Positions 51,473 through 62,628 of a DNA stretch of 64,000 nucleotides are shown one piece after another. A program made the translations under genes and the position numbers. The notes beneath the pieces are model-generated. The model did no database searches and was not told the origin of the DNA. It saw only the letters and a list, made by a program, of their open reading frames with translations. How positions within the stretch are numbered: the first letter of the stretch is position 1; the number at the start of each line of letters is the position of its first letter. Source of the stretch: Yersinia enterocolitica subsp. enterocolitica (GTDB lineage: Bacteria; Pseudomonadota; Gammaproteobacteria; Enterobacterales; Enterobacteriaceae); contig NZ_LR590469.1 of NCBI RefSeq assembly GCF_901472495.1, positions 3,720,001 through 3,784,000 on the forward strand. Reading direction: 5' to 3'.

Positions 51473-52012
51473 TTATAGGGGAGGGAGCTCCCCTTGTTTA
51501 ACCCATATTAACTCCTCCACCGGGAAACCATAATGCTTCGCGACAGATACCAAACGATCGCGGGTTTGGTTATCAATTGTCGGCGTGCGGGATAATATCC
51601 ACAGATATTCCCGGTTAGGGCCAGCAATCAAAGCATGTTGATATTCATCATCTAAATCAATGACATTATAGCCGCCATAAAATGGGCCAAAGAAAGAGAC
51701 TTTCAGTGCGGCTTGTTGCGGAGAACCAATAAAATAGGCTTTGCCGATACTCTCCTGCCATTGCTGTTTCTTCGTGTTATAACCCCGATTAATAACTTTT
51801 ACACCGCCATCATCACGGGGTGAGTAATTAGCCGTGACATAATCTAATCCGCGCTCAAAGGAATGGTTCAGTCGGGCAATTTCATACCAGGTGCCGAGAT
51901 AGCGGGGTAGTTGGAAGTTATCGACGATTTTCACGTCTTTTGGCGGCGTGACACCACAAGCGACAGAAAGCAACGTTGCTGTTATTACGGATAATTTTGA
52001 CCACAGACGCAT
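51473..52012 (-). CDS. blc: Outer-membrane lipocalin Blc
   Basis: This 179-residue lipoprotein has signal peptide and lipobox SVAC (cysteine about 19) and the lipocalin motif LGTWYEIARL (about residues 38-47). It binds lysophospholipids or fatty acids at the outer membrane. The length (177 in E. coli) and location next to sugE and frdD are as in E. coli, where blc-sugE-frdDCBA are neighbours. It is convergent with gdx; the stops are one base apart. Confidence 0.94.
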   Translation of the reverse strand: MRLWSKLSVITATLLSVACGVTPPKDVKIVDNFQLPRYLGTWYEIARLNHSFERGLDYVTANYSPRDDGGVKVINRGYNTKKQQWQESIGKAYFIGSPQQAALKVSFFGPFYGGYNVIDLDDEYQHALIAGPNREYLWILSRTPTIDNQTRDRLVSVAKHYGFPVEELIWVKQGELPPL

Positions 52013-52112
52013 TGACGTACCTTAGTTTTCTGATAATTACGCTATGGTTGAGAATAGCTATCAGTTATCAATGGCGCAAATGGATGAATCTGAGTTATTG
52101 GCTGAGTGCTGA

Positions 52113-52142
52113 AAAAGAAACGGCCCGCTAAAGAGCAGGCCG
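52113..52142 (-). terminator. Terminator of the frdABCD operon
   Basis: On the minus strand CGGCCTGCTC and GCGGGCCG form the stem, followed by TTTCTTTTTC. It lies about 20 bases after frdD. Confidence 0.8.
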
Positions 52143-52160
52143 CAGATCAGGCATGAATAA

Positions 52161-52517
52161 TTACAGTGTTAGGACACCGATAATAGCGACCACACTCAGA
52201 ATGGCAGCCAGGCCATAGAATACCCATTTCCCGGCGGGGACGTGGATATTCAAATCATGCATGGCGTGGTGGATGCGGTGTAAACCACACCACAGTGGCA
52301 GAATAATCATCAGCAGCAGGAATACCCGGCCAATGAAACTCTGACAAAATGCCAGCACGCGCTCATAGCTTAATGCTTCTCCTGGGAAGGCTCCCAGTGG
52401 CAGCAAAATGGCAACCAACAGAATAACCGCAGGTGCAATAATGGCACTCCACATGCCACCGGCACCGAACAGACCCCAGAAGATAGGTTCATCGGAGCGC
52501 TTAGGGACTTGATTCAT
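52161..52517 (-). CDS. frdD: Fumarate reductase membrane anchor FrdD
   Basis: This 118-residue protein has three membrane helices; with FrdC it anchors FrdAB and binds menaquinone. The start [23 protein letters not shown] is that of E. coli FrdD (119 residues), with GGAG upstream of the ATG at 52517; a longer frame from 52547 overlaps frdC. It is the last gene of frdABCD. Confidence 0.96.
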   Translation of the reverse strand: MNQVPKRSDEPIFWGLFGAGGMWSAIIAPAVILLVAILLPLGAFPGEALSYERVLAFCQSFIGRVFLLLMIILPLWCGLHRIHHAMHDLNIHVPAGKWVFYGLAAILSVVAIIGVLTL

Positions 52518-52533
52518 CTTGTTCTCCTCCGGG

Positions 52534-52926
52534 TTAGAGTAAGGCAACGGCCAGAATAATCGCGGTAGCCACGATAGTCACAACCCACAGCGCCTTGATA
52601 ACTGGCTCTGGACCCATTTTTTCGTCTTTAACAATAATATTGGCGGCTTTTGGTGCCAGTTCAAACCAGGTTTTGGTATGTAACACCGCGGCCAATAACG
52701 TAATGATATTGATCAGTAGCACCAGCGGATTTTGCAGGAATCCAACAAAGCCTTCCCACCCTGCGGGGCCACTTTTCAGTGCGAACACTCCGTAAATCAA
52801 CAGAATACTGAACCAGACTGTGGGTACGGAAGTGCCTTCACGCAACATATAAAAGCGATAAAAACCGAGCTGTTGCCACCAGTTCGGGGCCATGGTACGG
52901 ACGTAAGCTTTACGTTTAGTAGTCAT
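52534..52926 (-). CDS. frdC: Fumarate reductase membrane anchor FrdC
   Basis: This 130-residue protein has three membrane helices and starts [32 protein letters not shown], like the E. coli subunit (131). It contributes to the quinone sites. It lies 16 bases after frdB and 16 bases before frdD. Confidence 0.96.
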   Translation of the reverse strand: MTTKRKAYVRTMAPNWWQQLGFYRFYMLREGTSVPTVWFSILLIYGVFALKSGPAGWEGFVGFLQNPLVLLINIITLLAAVLHTKTWFELAPKAANIIVKDEKMGPEPVIKALWVVTIVATAIILAVALL

Positions 52927-52942
52927 TACTGTTTCCCCTCCC

Positions 52943-53677
52943 TTATTGTGGTTTCAGCATGGCGATCATGAAGTCTTTGGCACTCTCAACCTTGCCTTGC
53001 TGGATGGCAGCCGCAGGGTCAACGTGCTTAGGACAAACTTCAGAACAGTAGCCAACAAAGGTACAACTCCAGACACCATTTTTGCCGTTAAGCTGTGGCA
53101 TACGCTCTTTCTTACCGTGGTCACGGTTATCCAGATTGTAACGGTGAGCCAGAGTGATGGCTGCTGGGCCAATAAACTCAGGATTCAGACCAAACTGCGG
53201 GCAGGCGGCATAGCACAGGCCACAGTTAATACAGCCAGAGAACTGGTGGTATTTCGCCATCTGCGCCGGAGTCTGCTTATTCGGGCCGTCTTTGGGCTTG
53301 CGATCATTGCCAATGATATAAGGTTTGATGGCTTCCAGACTCTCAATAAAGTGAGTCATATCAACCACTAAGTCGCGCTCGATTGGGAAGTTACCCAGCG
53401 CCTCAACCTTCATCCCACCGGTATATTCGCGCAGGAAAGTTTTACAGGCGAGTTTTGGCACTTTATTGACCATCATGCCGCACGAGCCACAAATAGCCAT
53501 CCGGCAAGACCAACGATAAGACAGATCTGGTGCCAGGTTATCTTTGATATACCCCAACGCATCCAGCAGAGAAGTCTGCTCATCGTAAGGCACTTCAAAG
53601 GTTTCGAAGTGAGGTTCGCTATCACGTTCCGGGTTATAGCGCATGACTTCCATTTTCAGGAGTTTCATATCAGTCAT
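52943..53677 (-). CDS. frdB: Fumarate reductase iron-sulfur subunit FrdB
   Basis: This 244-residue subunit has three clusters: the [2Fe-2S] cysteines in [17 protein letters not shown] (about residues 55-75) and the [4Fe-4S] and [3Fe-4S] cysteines in [12 protein letters not shown] (about 150) and [11 protein letters not shown] (about 210). It carries electrons from menaquinol to FrdA. The start overlaps the frdA stop by eight bases. Confidence 0.97.
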   Translation of the reverse strand: MTDMKLLKMEVMRYNPERDSEPHFETFEVPYDEQTSLLDALGYIKDNLAPDLSYRWSCRMAICGSCGMMVNKVPKLACKTFLREYTGGMKVEALGNFPIERDLVVDMTHFIESLEAIKPYIIGNDRKPKDGPNKQTPAQMAKYHQFSGCINCGLCYAACPQFGLNPEFIGPAAITLAHRYNLDNRDHGKKERMPQLNGKNGVWSCTFVGYCSEVCPKHVDPAAAIQQGKVESAKDFMIAMLKPQ

Positions 53678-55493
53678 TCGCCTGCTCCTTATCCTTTAAA
53701 TCTTTCGCATCTTTGGCGTCTTTTGCATCTTGGGCGGTAGCTTCACCACCATAAACGCGTTTTGCCGGGGCCAGCTTGGTAATTTTTACGTCGCTGTATT
53801 CAAGGCGTGGTGCGCCGCCAGGGGTATGGAAGGCCAGCGTGTGTTTGAGGAAGTTCACATCATCACGTTCGGTGCAGCCTTCATCCAGACGTTGGTGCGC
53901 CCCGCGGGATTCTCTACGATTCAGTGCAGAGTGGGCCATACATTCGGCCACATCTAAACCATAACCTAGCTCAATGGTATAGAGCAGGTCGGTATTGAAA
54001 ACACTGGAGTTATCGGTGATTTTCACGCGTTTGAAGCGCTCTTTCAGCTCAGCCAGTTTATCCACGGTCTTCTGCATCAGTTCCGGTGTGCGGTAAATGC
54101 CACAACCTTCTTCCATTGATAAGCCCATTTCATCGCGGATTTTAGACCAGTTTTCAGTCCCTTCCTGTTTCATCAGGTTGCTCAGGCGAGTTTCCACATC
54201 ACGGGCCTGTGCATCCAGCGCACTACCATTGGCGGGGGTGCTTTCCATGGCGCGCAAAGCGGCTTGTTCGCCAGCAAGACGGCCAAAGACCACCAGTTCT
54301 GCCAGTGAGTTGGAGCCCAGACGGTTTGCGCCGTGCAGACCAACAGAAGAACATTCACCGACCGCGAACAGCCCTTTGATTCGGGTTTCACACTGTTGGT
54401 TGGTTTCAATGCCGCCCATGGTGTAATGCGCGGTTGGGCGCACTGGAATTGGCTCTTTCACCGGGTCGACACCGACATACGCTTTGGCCAATTCACAAAT
54501 AAATGGCAGGCGTTCAAGTAGTTTTTTCTCGCCCAAGTGGCGCAAGTCCAGATAAACCACATCACCGCGAGGGGTGGCGATAGTGCGGCCAGCGCGCCAT
54601 TCATGCCAGAAAGCTTGTGATACTTTATCGCGCGGGCCTAATTCCATGTATTTGTTCTTTGGCTCGCCGAGCGGGGTTTCTGGCCCCATGCCGTAATCCT
54701 GCAAATAACGGTAGCCATCTTTGTTGACCAGAATACCGCCCTCACCACGACAACCTTCGGTCATCAAGATGCCTGAACCCGGTAATCCGGTAGGGTGATA
54801 TTGCACAAATTCCATGTCACGTAGTGGCACGCCGTGGTGGAAGGCCATTCCCATCCCATCACCGGTAACAATACCGCCGTTGGTGTTATAACGATAAACC
54901 CGACCTGCGCCGCCAGTGGCCATGACCACAGCATTGGCACGGATTTGTACCCGAGTGCCTTCCATCATATTCATGGCAACAACACCACGAGCCTGACCAT
55001 CATCGACCAGAATGTCTAGCACAAAGTGCTCATCAAATCGTTGAATTTGTGGGTATTTTAAAGAGGTCTGGAACAGGGTGTGTAGCATGTGGAAGCCGGT
55101 TTTATCTGCTGCAAACCAAGTCCGTTCAATTTTCATTCCGCCGAAACGGCGGACGTTAACAGAACCATCTGGCTTACGGCTCCATGGGCAGCCCCAAATT
55201 TCCAACTGTGCCATTTCTTCCGGGCAGCTATGGACAAAGTGGTCCACAACATCTTGTTCGCATAACCAGTCGCCACCGGCTACGGTATCGTGGAAATGGT
55301 AGTCAAAGGTATCGTGGTCCTGTGTGACAGCAGCTGATCCCCCTTCGGCAGCCACAGTATGGCTACGCATTGGGTATACTTTCGAGATCAGAGCAATCTT
55401 CAGCTGAGGGTTGGCTTCCGCTGCGGCTATTGCTGCACGTAAACCAGCTCCCCCGGCCCCGATAATGGCAAGATCGGCGTTAAAGGTTTGCAC
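53670..55493 (-). CDS. frdA: Fumarate reductase flavoprotein FrdA
   Basis: This 607-residue catalytic subunit reduces fumarate to succinate. The FAD loop [14 protein letters not shown] is near the start, the flavinylated histidine is in [13 protein letters not shown], and the active-site segments [14 protein letters not shown] and [12 protein letters not shown] are conserved. The start is set at GTG 55493 ([11 protein letters not shown]), which has GGAG seven bases upstream and aligns with E. coli. The ATG at 55529 lies inside an ERIC element and would add 12 residues. The tail after GGEAT is a run of KDA-type repeats, longer than the charged tail in E. coli. Confidence 0.95.
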   Translation of the reverse strand: MQTFNADLAIIGAGGAGLRAAIAAAEANPQLKIALISKVYPMRSHTVAAEGGSAAVTQDHDTFDYHFHDTVAGGDWLCEQDVVDHFVHSCPEEMAQLEIWGCPWSRKPDGSVNVRRFGGMKIERTWFAADKTGFHMLHTLFQTSLKYPQIQRFDEHFVLDILVDDGQARGVVAMNMMEGTRVQIRANAVVMATGGAGRVYRYNTNGGIVTGDGMGMAFHHGVPLRDMEFVQYHPTGLPGSGILMTEGCRGEGGILVNKDGYRYLQDYGMGPETPLGEPKNKYMELGPRDKVSQAFWHEWRAGRTIATPRGDVVYLDLRHLGEKKLLERLPFICELAKAYVGVDPVKEPIPVRPTAHYTMGGIETNQQCETRIKGLFAVGECSSVGLHGANRLGSNSLAELVVFGRLAGEQAALRAMESTPANGSALDAQARDVETRLSNLMKQEGTENWSKIRDEMGLSMEEGCGIYRTPELMQKTVDKLAELKERFKRVKITDNSSVFNTDLLYTIELGYGLDVAECMAHSALNRRESRGAHQRLDEGCTERDDVNFLKHTLAFHTPGGAPRLEYSDVKITKLAPAKRVYGGEATAQDAKDAKDAKDLKDKEQAND

Positions 55494-55518
55494 TGCGCTT
55501 CTCCATTGTTCAAGTGAA

Positions 55519-55588
55519 ATACCCGCCATACTTCAAGCTACATGTGCGTTGACTGCTTTCCAGCAACTTAAATCATTTTGGGTATATA
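55519..55588. repeat. ERIC element, short (about 70 bp) variant
   Basis: The sequence from ATACCCGCCATACTTCAAGC through CATGTGCGTTGACTGC matches one end of the ERIC (IRU) repeat. It then jumps to AAATCATTTTGGGTATATA, the other end. The central part with CTTACATAAGTAAG is missing, as in known short ERICs. It lies just upstream of frdA. Confidence 0.75.
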
Positions 55589-55936
55589 TAATTAAAATCT
55601 ATATATTCTTTAAAATTATTATCCAGCTAACTGATTGGTAAGCGACCAGAATGATGGTATTAAGAATAGCTATTTCTTACTTTTTACATGGGAATAATTA
55701 TACCCAATGCTAAGTGGTAGAAATTTGATGTGATCGATTGTTTTGTTTTATTTGAACTACCTCAAGGGCATTACTAGCAAAAACGTGATCCCAGACAGGA
55801 TATGCTGGGCAAAAGTCTTTTTCACCGAGTGAAATGCTGAATTCGAGGGGGAAATCTGGCAGATGAGTGACAGATTTGTCTGAGTGAGTAGATGCGAGTA
55901 GACTGCACCCCCTGTTTGATTTCGGAGTTAACAACC
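55589..55936. other. Divergent region frdA-epmA
   Basis: About 350 bases without a gene. The TTGATGTGATCGA at about 55,726-55,738 resembles FNR half-sites but with the wrong spacing. The frd promoter and the epmA promoter should lie here. Confidence 0.4.
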
Positions 55937-56914
55937 ATGAGCGAAACGGCAAGCTGGCAGCCGAGTGCACCCATCGCCAATTTGTTGAAGCGCGCAGCAA
56001 TAATGGCAGAGATCCGGCGCTTTTTTGCCGATCGTGGCGTATTAGAAGTTGAAACGCCCACCATGAGCCAAGCGACAGTGACGGACATCCATTTAGTCCC
56101 ATTCCAAACCCGGTTTGTTGGCCCGGGCGCTGCCGATGGTTTGACGCTGTACATGATGACCAGTCCGGAATATCACATGAAGCGCCTGTTGGCGGCGGGT
56201 AGCGGCTCTATCTATCAATTGGGGCGCAGTTTCCGCAATGAAGAAGCTGGCCGTCATCACAATCCTGAATTCACTATGCTGGAATGGTATCGCCCGCATT
56301 ATGATATGTATCGTTTGATGGATGAGGTGGAGGATCTGCTGCAACAAATTCTGGATTGCGATAGCTCAGAAAGGCTTTCTTATCAGCAGGCATTCTTGCG
56401 TCATTTGGATATTGACCCTCTGTCGGCGGATAAAGCGCAATTGCGCGAAGCCGCGGCAAAACTGGATTTAAGCAATATTGCCGATACAGAAGAAGATCGC
56501 GATACCTTGCTGCAATTGCTGTTCACCGTTGGGGTTGAACCCCATATTGGCCGTGATAAACCGGCTTTTGTGTATCACTTCCCGGCGTCGCAAGCTTCCC
56601 TTGCGGTGATCAGCACAGAAGATCACCGCGTGGCAGAACGCTTTGAGGTTTACTTTAAAGGTATTGAGCTGGCGAATGGTTTCCATGAGCTGACTGACGG
56701 CGATGAGCAACTGAAACGTTTTGAGCAAGATAATCGCAGCCGCGAAAAACGGGGTTTGCCACAACATCCCATCGACATGAATCTGATTGATGCCCTAAAG
56801 CACGGTTTGCCGGATTGTTCTGGCGTGGCATTAGGGGTTGATCGTCTGGTGATGTTAGCGTTGGGTGCGGAAAAGCTGAGTGATGTTATTGCATTCCCAG
56901 TAGGGCGTGCTTAA
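55937..56914 (+). CDS. epmA: EF-P--(R)-beta-lysine ligase EpmA
   Basis: This 325-residue paralogue of the lysyl-tRNA synthetase catalytic core attaches beta-lysine to K34 of EF-P. The start [30 protein letters not shown], class II motif 2 [20 protein letters not shown] and motif 3 [12 protein letters not shown] are all present. The ATG at 55937 gives the E. coli length. The tRNA anticodon-binding domain of LysRS is absent, as expected. It is divergent from frdA and convergent with mscM. Confidence 0.97.
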   Translation: MSETASWQPSAPIANLLKRAAIMAEIRRFFADRGVLEVETPTMSQATVTDIHLVPFQTRFVGPGAADGLTLYMMTSPEYHMKRLLAAGSGSIYQLGRSFRNEEAGRHHNPEFTMLEWYRPHYDMYRLMDEVEDLLQQILDCDSSERLSYQQAFLRHLDIDPLSADKAQLREAAAKLDLSNIADTEEDRDTLLQLLFTVGVEPHIGRDKPAFVYHFPASQASLAVISTEDHRVAERFEVYFKGIELANGFHELTDGDEQLKRFEQDNRSREKRGLPQHPIDMNLIDALKHGLPDCSGVALGVDRLVMLALGAEKLSDVIAFPVGRA

Positions 56915-56951
56915 TAACCCCTCGCCCTTGGCGCCGCAGCGGTGTTAAAAG

Positions 56952-56988
56952 AAATGCCCTGACCCTTCACAGAACAGGGCATTTTTGT
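56952..56988. terminator. Terminator between epmA and mscM
   Basis: A perfect 10-bp stem (AAATGCCCTG / CAGGGCATTT) with a 13-base loop and TTTTTGTG after it. The A-rich 5' side allows use by the convergent mscM too. Confidence 0.85.
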
Positions 56989-57008
56989 GTCTTACTCACT
57001 GATTTATC

Positions 57009-60000
57009 TTACAAACTGCCCGGTGTGCGGCTACGATTCGAAGAAACCACACGCCCACGTCCCAGTGTTTCTAAACGGGCCTGGAAAGGTGGGAACGGCA
57101 GGGTAATACCGTGCTCGCGGTAACCGGCCAGAATCAGCTGGTGGATCTCATGGCGCAGTGGCATACGGTGGCCCATTTCAGCGGCATAGATACGCAGCTC
57201 GAAAATCTGGATCCCTTGCTGGAGATCGACCAAATAGACCTCCGGTGGCGGGTTATCTAATACCAACGTACAGCGACGTGCGGCGGTCAGTAATACCTCC
57301 GTCACTTCCTCACTGCTGGTTTCGGCTGGAGCCGGTACCGTTAGCACTACACGGGTAATGGAATCCGACAGTGACCAGTTAATAAATTGCTCAGTGATAA
57401 AGGCCTTATTCGGCACGATAATTTCTTTGCGGTCCCAGTCAGAGATAGTCGTCGCACGGGTATTAATTTTGGTTACGCTACCGGTGAGATCACGGATGGT
57501 CACGGTATCGCCGATACGGATCGGTTTCTCAAACAAGATGATCAAGCCAGAGACAAAGTTAGCGAAAATCTCCTGCAAACCAAAGCCTAACCCCAAACCC
57601 AGTGCGGCAACCAGCCATTGGAATTTCGCCCATTCAATCCCTAACATTGAGAAGCCGAGTAAGCTCCCGAACAGGATCAACAGATACTTGGTGATAGTCG
57701 AAATGGCATAGCCTGTTCCCGGCGTGAGATCCAAATGCTGTAACAGAGCCAGTTCCAGCAGCGCAGGGAGGTTCCGCACCAGTTGGGTGGTCACAATCAT
57801 CACCAAAATGGCGATCAATAATGATCCCATGGTGATCGCCTGTACCGACTCAATACCATTGATCGTCGATGACACATCCCACAGCCGAATGTTTTCCAGG
57901 AAACCAAAAGCCGAGTGAATCTCAGACCACAGTACGATCACTGAAACCAACGCGATCATGGTCAGAATGGATCGCACCAGCCGCAGAGACTGGGCGCTGA
58001 TCACGTCCAGATCAATTACCGGTTCTTCTACATCAATGGAACCTTCGGTGCTGTTATTGTGCGGCGTATCATCCTCGCCACGGGCGCGTTGCGCCAGAAT
58101 ATCGGCACGTCGCTGCTTGGCACGATCAAAGGCAATACGGCGGCGCTGAATCAGCATCCAGCGGCGAATAATATGGTAAACCACCAACAAGAAGAACCAG
58201 ATAGCAACCGAGGTCTCCAGACGTGCCAACAGTGCCTGTGATGTGGTGAGATAACCCAGCGCAGACGCTAATGCGGCAATCAATGGCGCGGATAGTAGCA
58301 GCCCCCACAGCGCCACATTAACGATATTCTCGCCAGAACCTTTCTTATCCAGATAGAGCGGAATCCCGGCTCGCTTCAAGCTGTTGGTGACCAAACTCAA
58401 GGCGATACACAGCAAAATAAAGCATAACCGGCCCAGTGTACCGGCGAATTCGCGGTCGTTATAATTCTCGAAGGTAATCAGTGCCATCATCAGCGGGATA
58501 ATTAACCACACTGACATACGATAGAAACGCATTGCCCGCCCGACTTGGGTCGGTGACCAGCGGAAATGGGTAATAAACAGACCATGCGGGTGGGCAAATG
58601 AAGCACTTATCATAAATACCCACAGCACCGGTACGGTCGCGGTGACGGCATTCCCAATGGCAATTGCCATCGGATACGACCAGGCATTTTGCAATCCATA
58701 ACCGACCGCTGCCCATAAAACCGGTAGCGGCAGTGCCATCAAAATCGACCAGAACACAGTACGTAGCGTCAGGGAGAAATGGTCTTGTGTCACTTTGCCT
58801 ACACGGCTGCTGGCGCGTTCAAGGAAGGCATGATAGTGGCGGCGAGAGCTGATACTGAAACCAACAAACAGTAGCGCACCAATAATTGGTAGCAATGTCT
58901 CCTGATTAGTCATCATCATCACGAAGGCCCCACTCAACTGTGCCAGCGTATCCAGCGACAATAAGCGGGTAAGATCATGAGCGACATTCACTGGATAGGA
59001 GAGTGAAATCGGGCTGACATCTGCGACCCAAAACAGGTAACGGTGGGTGGCCTCACGCACTTCACTTAAGGCATCTACCAGCTGGCTGTTAGCCACTTTC
59101 AGCTTGGTCAATTCAAGAATCTGGGTGTCATAGCCGGAGAGCAGAGAGTTCAATAATTCACGCTGAGTACGCCACTGGGCGTCCAGAATCCGCTGCTGTT
59201 CGGTGGTGAGTGGCGTGCCATCATCTTGAGTTAATTTGACATTTTGCTGCTGTAACTTCTCGAGCATGTCCTCATATTGCAGGCGCTGTACCCGTAACTG
59301 GGCCATATCGCGGTCCAATTGCTGAGATTTTGGTACATCCGGTAACCGGGAAACCTGCGCGCGGAGTGCTTCACCTAATGCGGTTGAAACCCCTAGCCAC
59401 TGGGCCTGCTCACGAATGGTGCTGAGTGCCTGTCGGACTTGCTGAGTCTGTGAGACAGCCTGACGTTGCTGCGAGGAAATAAGATCGATGCGCTGCGCTT
59501 GCTGATTCAGTGCTTGAGACAACTCACGGTTTATCTGTAATTGCTGAGTAATCGACGCCGGTAAATCGCCACCTTGCTCAGCCAGTAGCTCTGTTCGCTC
59601 AAGTGCTTGTTCTGCGGCCTGTTGGCGCTGATTATTCAGGGTATTACGCAATGCCTGAAGCTGGGTATCGACCCGCTCCTGACGCTTTTTGTAGAGTTCG
59701 GCCCGTAGCCGTGATAATTCCTGGCGATTATTGGCGGAAAGCTGGGAAAGCTCCAGCTCATTGACTTTCGCTTTGCGCGCTACGGCCTCAGCTTGTAATA
59801 GCGCCAACTGAGCCTGTGTGGCTGGCGTGGTTGGGCCGTTTTGCGCCTGCAAACGCGAGCTGATTTCTGTCAGAATTCGTCGCGCTTCTGATTGCTGTTG
59901 TGGCAGTTGATTGAGTGACTCACTGATTTCGCGGGCGCGATCTTGTTCTTGCTGTGACAGACGGCTCAGCTCTAACAACTGACTGCTGATTTGCAGCACC

Positions 60001-60386
60001 TGCTGTTCCAGCTCGGATGTGGACATATTGTTAGGCACCGGCAGGGGTTTATCCCCTTCCTGTGCTAACTGTTGGCGTAGCTCGCGGGTTAGCTTGGGAA
60101 AGTCATCAATGGCTTTTTGATACTGCTGAGAGCGGATATCAGATTCTTTCGCATCCGCCAGCCAACTAAGAGCCCCTTGCAGCGCCTGAACAATTTCTGC
60201 CTGATTTGCCATCCCTTTATTGGCTTCAGCCTGTTTCAACTCTTGCCTGAGCTGTTCTTCATTCGGCTGAGTTGCCGCATGCAGCGGCAGGGATAACAAC
60301 ATGATAAACGACAGTAGCAGGCCAAAAGGCAGTAATTTGCTTAAAGGCCAGGAAATCATTGGACGCAAGTAAAGGCTCCTTAACAT
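57009..60386 (-). CDS. mscM: Miniconductance mechanosensitive channel MscM (YjeP)
   Basis: This 1125-residue inner-membrane protein has a signal peptide (to about residue 38), a large periplasmic domain with long Gln/Leu coiled coils (about 40-480), about eleven hydrophobic segments and a C-terminal MscS core. The pore helix is in ALGLGLGFGLQEIFANFVSG, followed by RIGDTVTIRDLTGSV. It protects against hypo-osmotic shock. The ATG at 60386 is used; an ATG at 60359 is an alternative, and the nearest GGAG fits neither perfectly. It lies 22 bases after psd, as in E. coli (psd-mscM operon). Confidence 0.94.
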   Translation of the reverse strand: MLRSLYLRPMISWPLSKLLPFGLLLSFIMLLSLPLHAATQPNEEQLRQELKQAEANKGMANQAEIVQALQGALSWLADAKESDIRSQQYQKAIDDFPKLTRELRQQLAQEGDKPLPVPNNMSTSELEQQVLQISSQLLELSRLSQQEQDRAREISESLNQLPQQQSEARRILTEISSRLQAQNGPTTPATQAQLALLQAEAVARKAKVNELELSQLSANNRQELSRLRAELYKKRQERVDTQLQALRNTLNNQRQQAAEQALERTELLAEQGGDLPASITQQLQINRELSQALNQQAQRIDLISSQQRQAVSQTQQVRQALSTIREQAQWLGVSTALGEALRAQVSRLPDVPKSQQLDRDMAQLRVQRLQYEDMLEKLQQQNVKLTQDDGTPLTTEQQRILDAQWRTQRELLNSLLSGYDTQILELTKLKVANSQLVDALSEVREATHRYLFWVADVSPISLSYPVNVAHDLTRLLSLDTLAQLSGAFVMMMTNQETLLPIIGALLFVGFSISSRRHYHAFLERASSRVGKVTQDHFSLTLRTVFWSILMALPLPVLWAAVGYGLQNAWSYPMAIAIGNAVTATVPVLWVFMISASFAHPHGLFITHFRWSPTQVGRAMRFYRMSVWLIIPLMMALITFENYNDREFAGTLGRLCFILLCIALSLVTNSLKRAGIPLYLDKKGSGENIVNVALWGLLLSAPLIAALASALGYLTTSQALLARLETSVAIWFFLLVVYHIIRRWMLIQRRRIAFDRAKQRRADILAQRARGEDDTPHNNSTEGSIDVEEPVIDLDVISAQSLRLVRSILTMIALVSVIVLWSEIHSAFGFLENIRLWDVSSTINGIESVQAITMGSLLIAILVMIVTTQLVRNLPALLELALLQHLDLTPGTGYAISTITKYLLILFGSLLGFSMLGIEWAKFQWLVAALGLGLGFGLQEIFANFVSGLIILFEKPIRIGDTVTIRDLTGSVTKINTRATTISDWDRKEIIVPNKAFITEQFINWSLSDSITRVVLTVPAPAETSSEEVTEVLLTAARRCTLVLDNPPPEVYLVDLQQGIQIFELRIYAAEMGHRMPLRHEIHQLILAGYREHGITLPFPPFQARLETLGRGRVVSSNRSRTPGSL

Positions 60387-60408
60387 CAATTATGTCTTAA
60401 GCCGAAGG

Positions 60409-61290
60409 CTAGCACGGCGGAGTAACAGGGACGGCTTCGGCAAGGACTTCACCCATACGGGTCACCGAACCGCTGTTTAACTGTGGCGCTAAATACACTT
60501 TGCCTTCAGCAAACAGGTTAATCACCGTAGAGCCTAATTTAAAGCGGCCCATTTCTTGCCCTTTCTCCAGTGTTATCGCACCTTCAGCCCCTGCTTGTGG
60601 GTAGGTCCAGCGGCGGATAACACCTTCGCGTGGTGGCGTAATGGTGCCAGCCCAGACGGTTTCTATGCTGCCAACGATAGTAGCACCCACTAAAATTTGG
60701 GCCATCGGGCCAAAGGTGGTATCAAAGATACAAATGACGCGCTCATTACGGGCGAACAGGTTGGGAACATTCGCTGCGGTCAATGGATTGACCGAGAATA
60801 AATCACCCGGAACATAAATCATTTCACGCAACACACCATCACACGGCATATGCACCCGGTGATAGTCGCGGGGTGCCAGATAGGTCGTGACAAACTGACC
60901 ATTCTGGAACTCGGCAGCGAGCATATAGTTACCTGCCAGCAAAGCTTCCACACTGTAGTCGTGGCCTTTTGCTTGCAAGATTTGCCCATCATGAATAGTA
61001 CCTAACTGACTGATAGCACCATCAGCAGGTTGAGCTAATAGATTTTCCTCAGCAACAACTGGGCGCGCACCGGCACGTAGCGGGCGCACAAAGAATTCGT
61101 TAAATGTGCGATAAGCAGAAAATTCAGGATCTTGTGCTTCTTGCATATTGACTTTGTAGTAGCGGGCAAACGCCTTGATAACCAGTTGTGTCAACCAGCC
61201 TGCTTGCTTATCCGCACCCCAACCAGCCAAGCGGGTCAGGCCTTGTTTTGGGAGTAAATATTGTAATCTGATCTTGATACTGTCCAGCAC
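60409..61290 (-). CDS. psd: Phosphatidylserine decarboxylase proenzyme
   Basis: This 293-residue membrane-associated enzyme makes phosphatidylethanolamine. The self-cleavage motif LGST is at about residue 253 ([13 protein letters not shown]), where the serine becomes the pyruvoyl group. The catalytic histidine region [13 protein letters not shown] is conserved. It is shorter than E. coli (322) because the acidic C-terminal tail is missing. It is cotranscribed with mscM and lies downstream of rsgA. Confidence 0.97.
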   Translation of the reverse strand: MLDSIKIRLQYLLPKQGLTRLAGWGADKQAGWLTQLVIKAFARYYKVNMQEAQDPEFSAYRTFNEFFVRPLRAGARPVVAEENLLAQPADGAISQLGTIHDGQILQAKGHDYSVEALLAGNYMLAAEFQNGQFVTTYLAPRDYHRVHMPCDGVLREMIYVPGDLFSVNPLTAANVPNLFARNERVICIFDTTFGPMAQILVGATIVGSIETVWAGTITPPREGVIRRWTYPQAGAEGAITLEKGQEMGRFKLGSTVINLFAEGKVYLAPQLNSGSVTRMGEVLAEAVPVTPPC

Positions 61291-61398
61291 GTAGACCTCT
61301 TGGGTTTGCTATGAGCTATAAAAATTAGGGGGCGCATTGTATCTATGCGCCACGATATAAGTCATTAAGTATAGAATTTGAAAACCGTTATAAAGACA

Positions 61399-62451
61399 TC
61401 ACTTTTCGTCGCTATCTGATGTCTTGCGAGGTTTTGCCTGTTCCATACTTTCCAGAATCCGATGGTAATTATCAAAGCGCTCTTCGGCAATTTTGCCTTG
61501 CTCTACCGCCTCACGCAGCGCACAACCGGGATCGTTGGTGTGGCTACAATCGCGGAATTTACAATGGCCAAGATAATCACGGAATTCGACAAATCCTTGG
61601 GTGATTTGTTCTGGAGCCAGATGCCAGAGGCCGAATTCACGAACGCCCGGTGAATCAATCACATCACCACCATGCTGGAAATGATACAACCGAGCAGCGG
61701 TGGTGGTGTGTTGGCCCAAACCTGAGTTATCCGAAACGGTATTCACCAGAATTTCGTTATCCGTTGGCGGTAACAGCGCATTGAGTAGGCTGGATTTACC
61801 GACACCAGATTGACCGGCAAAGATACTTATCCGCCCAGCCAACGCTTGTTCAAAGGCTTCCATCCCTTCACGAGTCTGGCTGGAAACTTCCAATACGTTG
61901 TAGCCAATATGGCGATAGATATCCATCATGCCGTCAACGAATTTGCGGCCATCGGCATCCAGTAAATCGATTTTATTCAGTACGATTAACGGCTCGACAT
62001 CCAATGTTTCACAGGCCACCAGATAGCGGTCGATAATATTGAGAGAAAGTTCGGGTAAGATCGCCGAAACGATAACGATCTGATCAATATTCGCCGCGAT
62101 CGGTTTCACGCCGTCATAGAGATCAGGGCGCGTCAGAACCGATGTTCGCTCATGAACGGCTTCGACGATACCTTTAACCCGAACGCCTTCCTGCGCTTGC
62201 AGGCCGGGACGCCAGACTACGCGGTCACCGGTAACCAGTGACTTGATGGTGCGACGGATATTACAACGGTGCTGAACACCATCGGCGGCTTCGACATCAG
62301 CATGCTGACCGAAACGACTAATTACGATACCTTCTTGCGCATCGCCAAGCTGAGAGTCATCTAACTCAGGTTTTCTATCTGTGCGTAGCCGGCGCTGATG
62401 GTTGGCCTGCACACGGCGTTGTTGACCTTTGGACAGTTTATTCTTGCTCAC
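61399..62451 (-). CDS. rsgA: Ribosome small-subunit GTPase RsgA
   Basis: This 350-residue circularly permuted GTPase helps the 30S subunit mature. It has an N-terminal basic region and OB-fold (to about residue 105), then G4 LNKID, G1 GQSGVGKSS and G3 DSPGV in permuted order. A C-terminal zinc domain has [14 protein letters not shown]. The length equals E. coli RsgA (350). It is divergent from orn. Confidence 0.97.
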   Translation of the reverse strand: MSKNKLSKGQQRRVQANHQRRLRTDRKPELDDSQLGDAQEGIVISRFGQHADVEAADGVQHRCNIRRTIKSLVTGDRVVWRPGLQAQEGVRVKGIVEAVHERTSVLTRPDLYDGVKPIAANIDQIVIVSAILPELSLNIIDRYLVACETLDVEPLIVLNKIDLLDADGRKFVDGMMDIYRHIGYNVLEVSSQTREGMEAFEQALAGRISIFAGQSGVGKSSLLNALLPPTDNEILVNTVSDNSGLGQHTTTAARLYHFQHGGDVIDSPGVREFGLWHLAPEQITQGFVEFRDYLGHCKFRDCSHTNDPGCALREAVEQGKIAEERFDNYHRILESMEQAKPRKTSDSDEK

Positions 62452-62628
62452 TGCGCCTCACTTGAATCTGCATTTATACTCTTCATACTTGAAGCCTCAG
62501 AATGGTTAGCTGCGACCCCACTTACGTTGAGTATGTCGCTGGTTGCGACCAAAAAGGCTATGATACACATTATTTTATCAATAAACCGTTTGTTCGGTAG
62601 TCTCCCCAGCTAACAGGCAGGAAATATC

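Noticed and set aside
56915..56951. Sequence after epmA resembling one end of ERIC (CCCTCGCCCTTGG...)
   Set aside because: Only about 30 bases are similar and no core or second end follows; not reported as a repeat.
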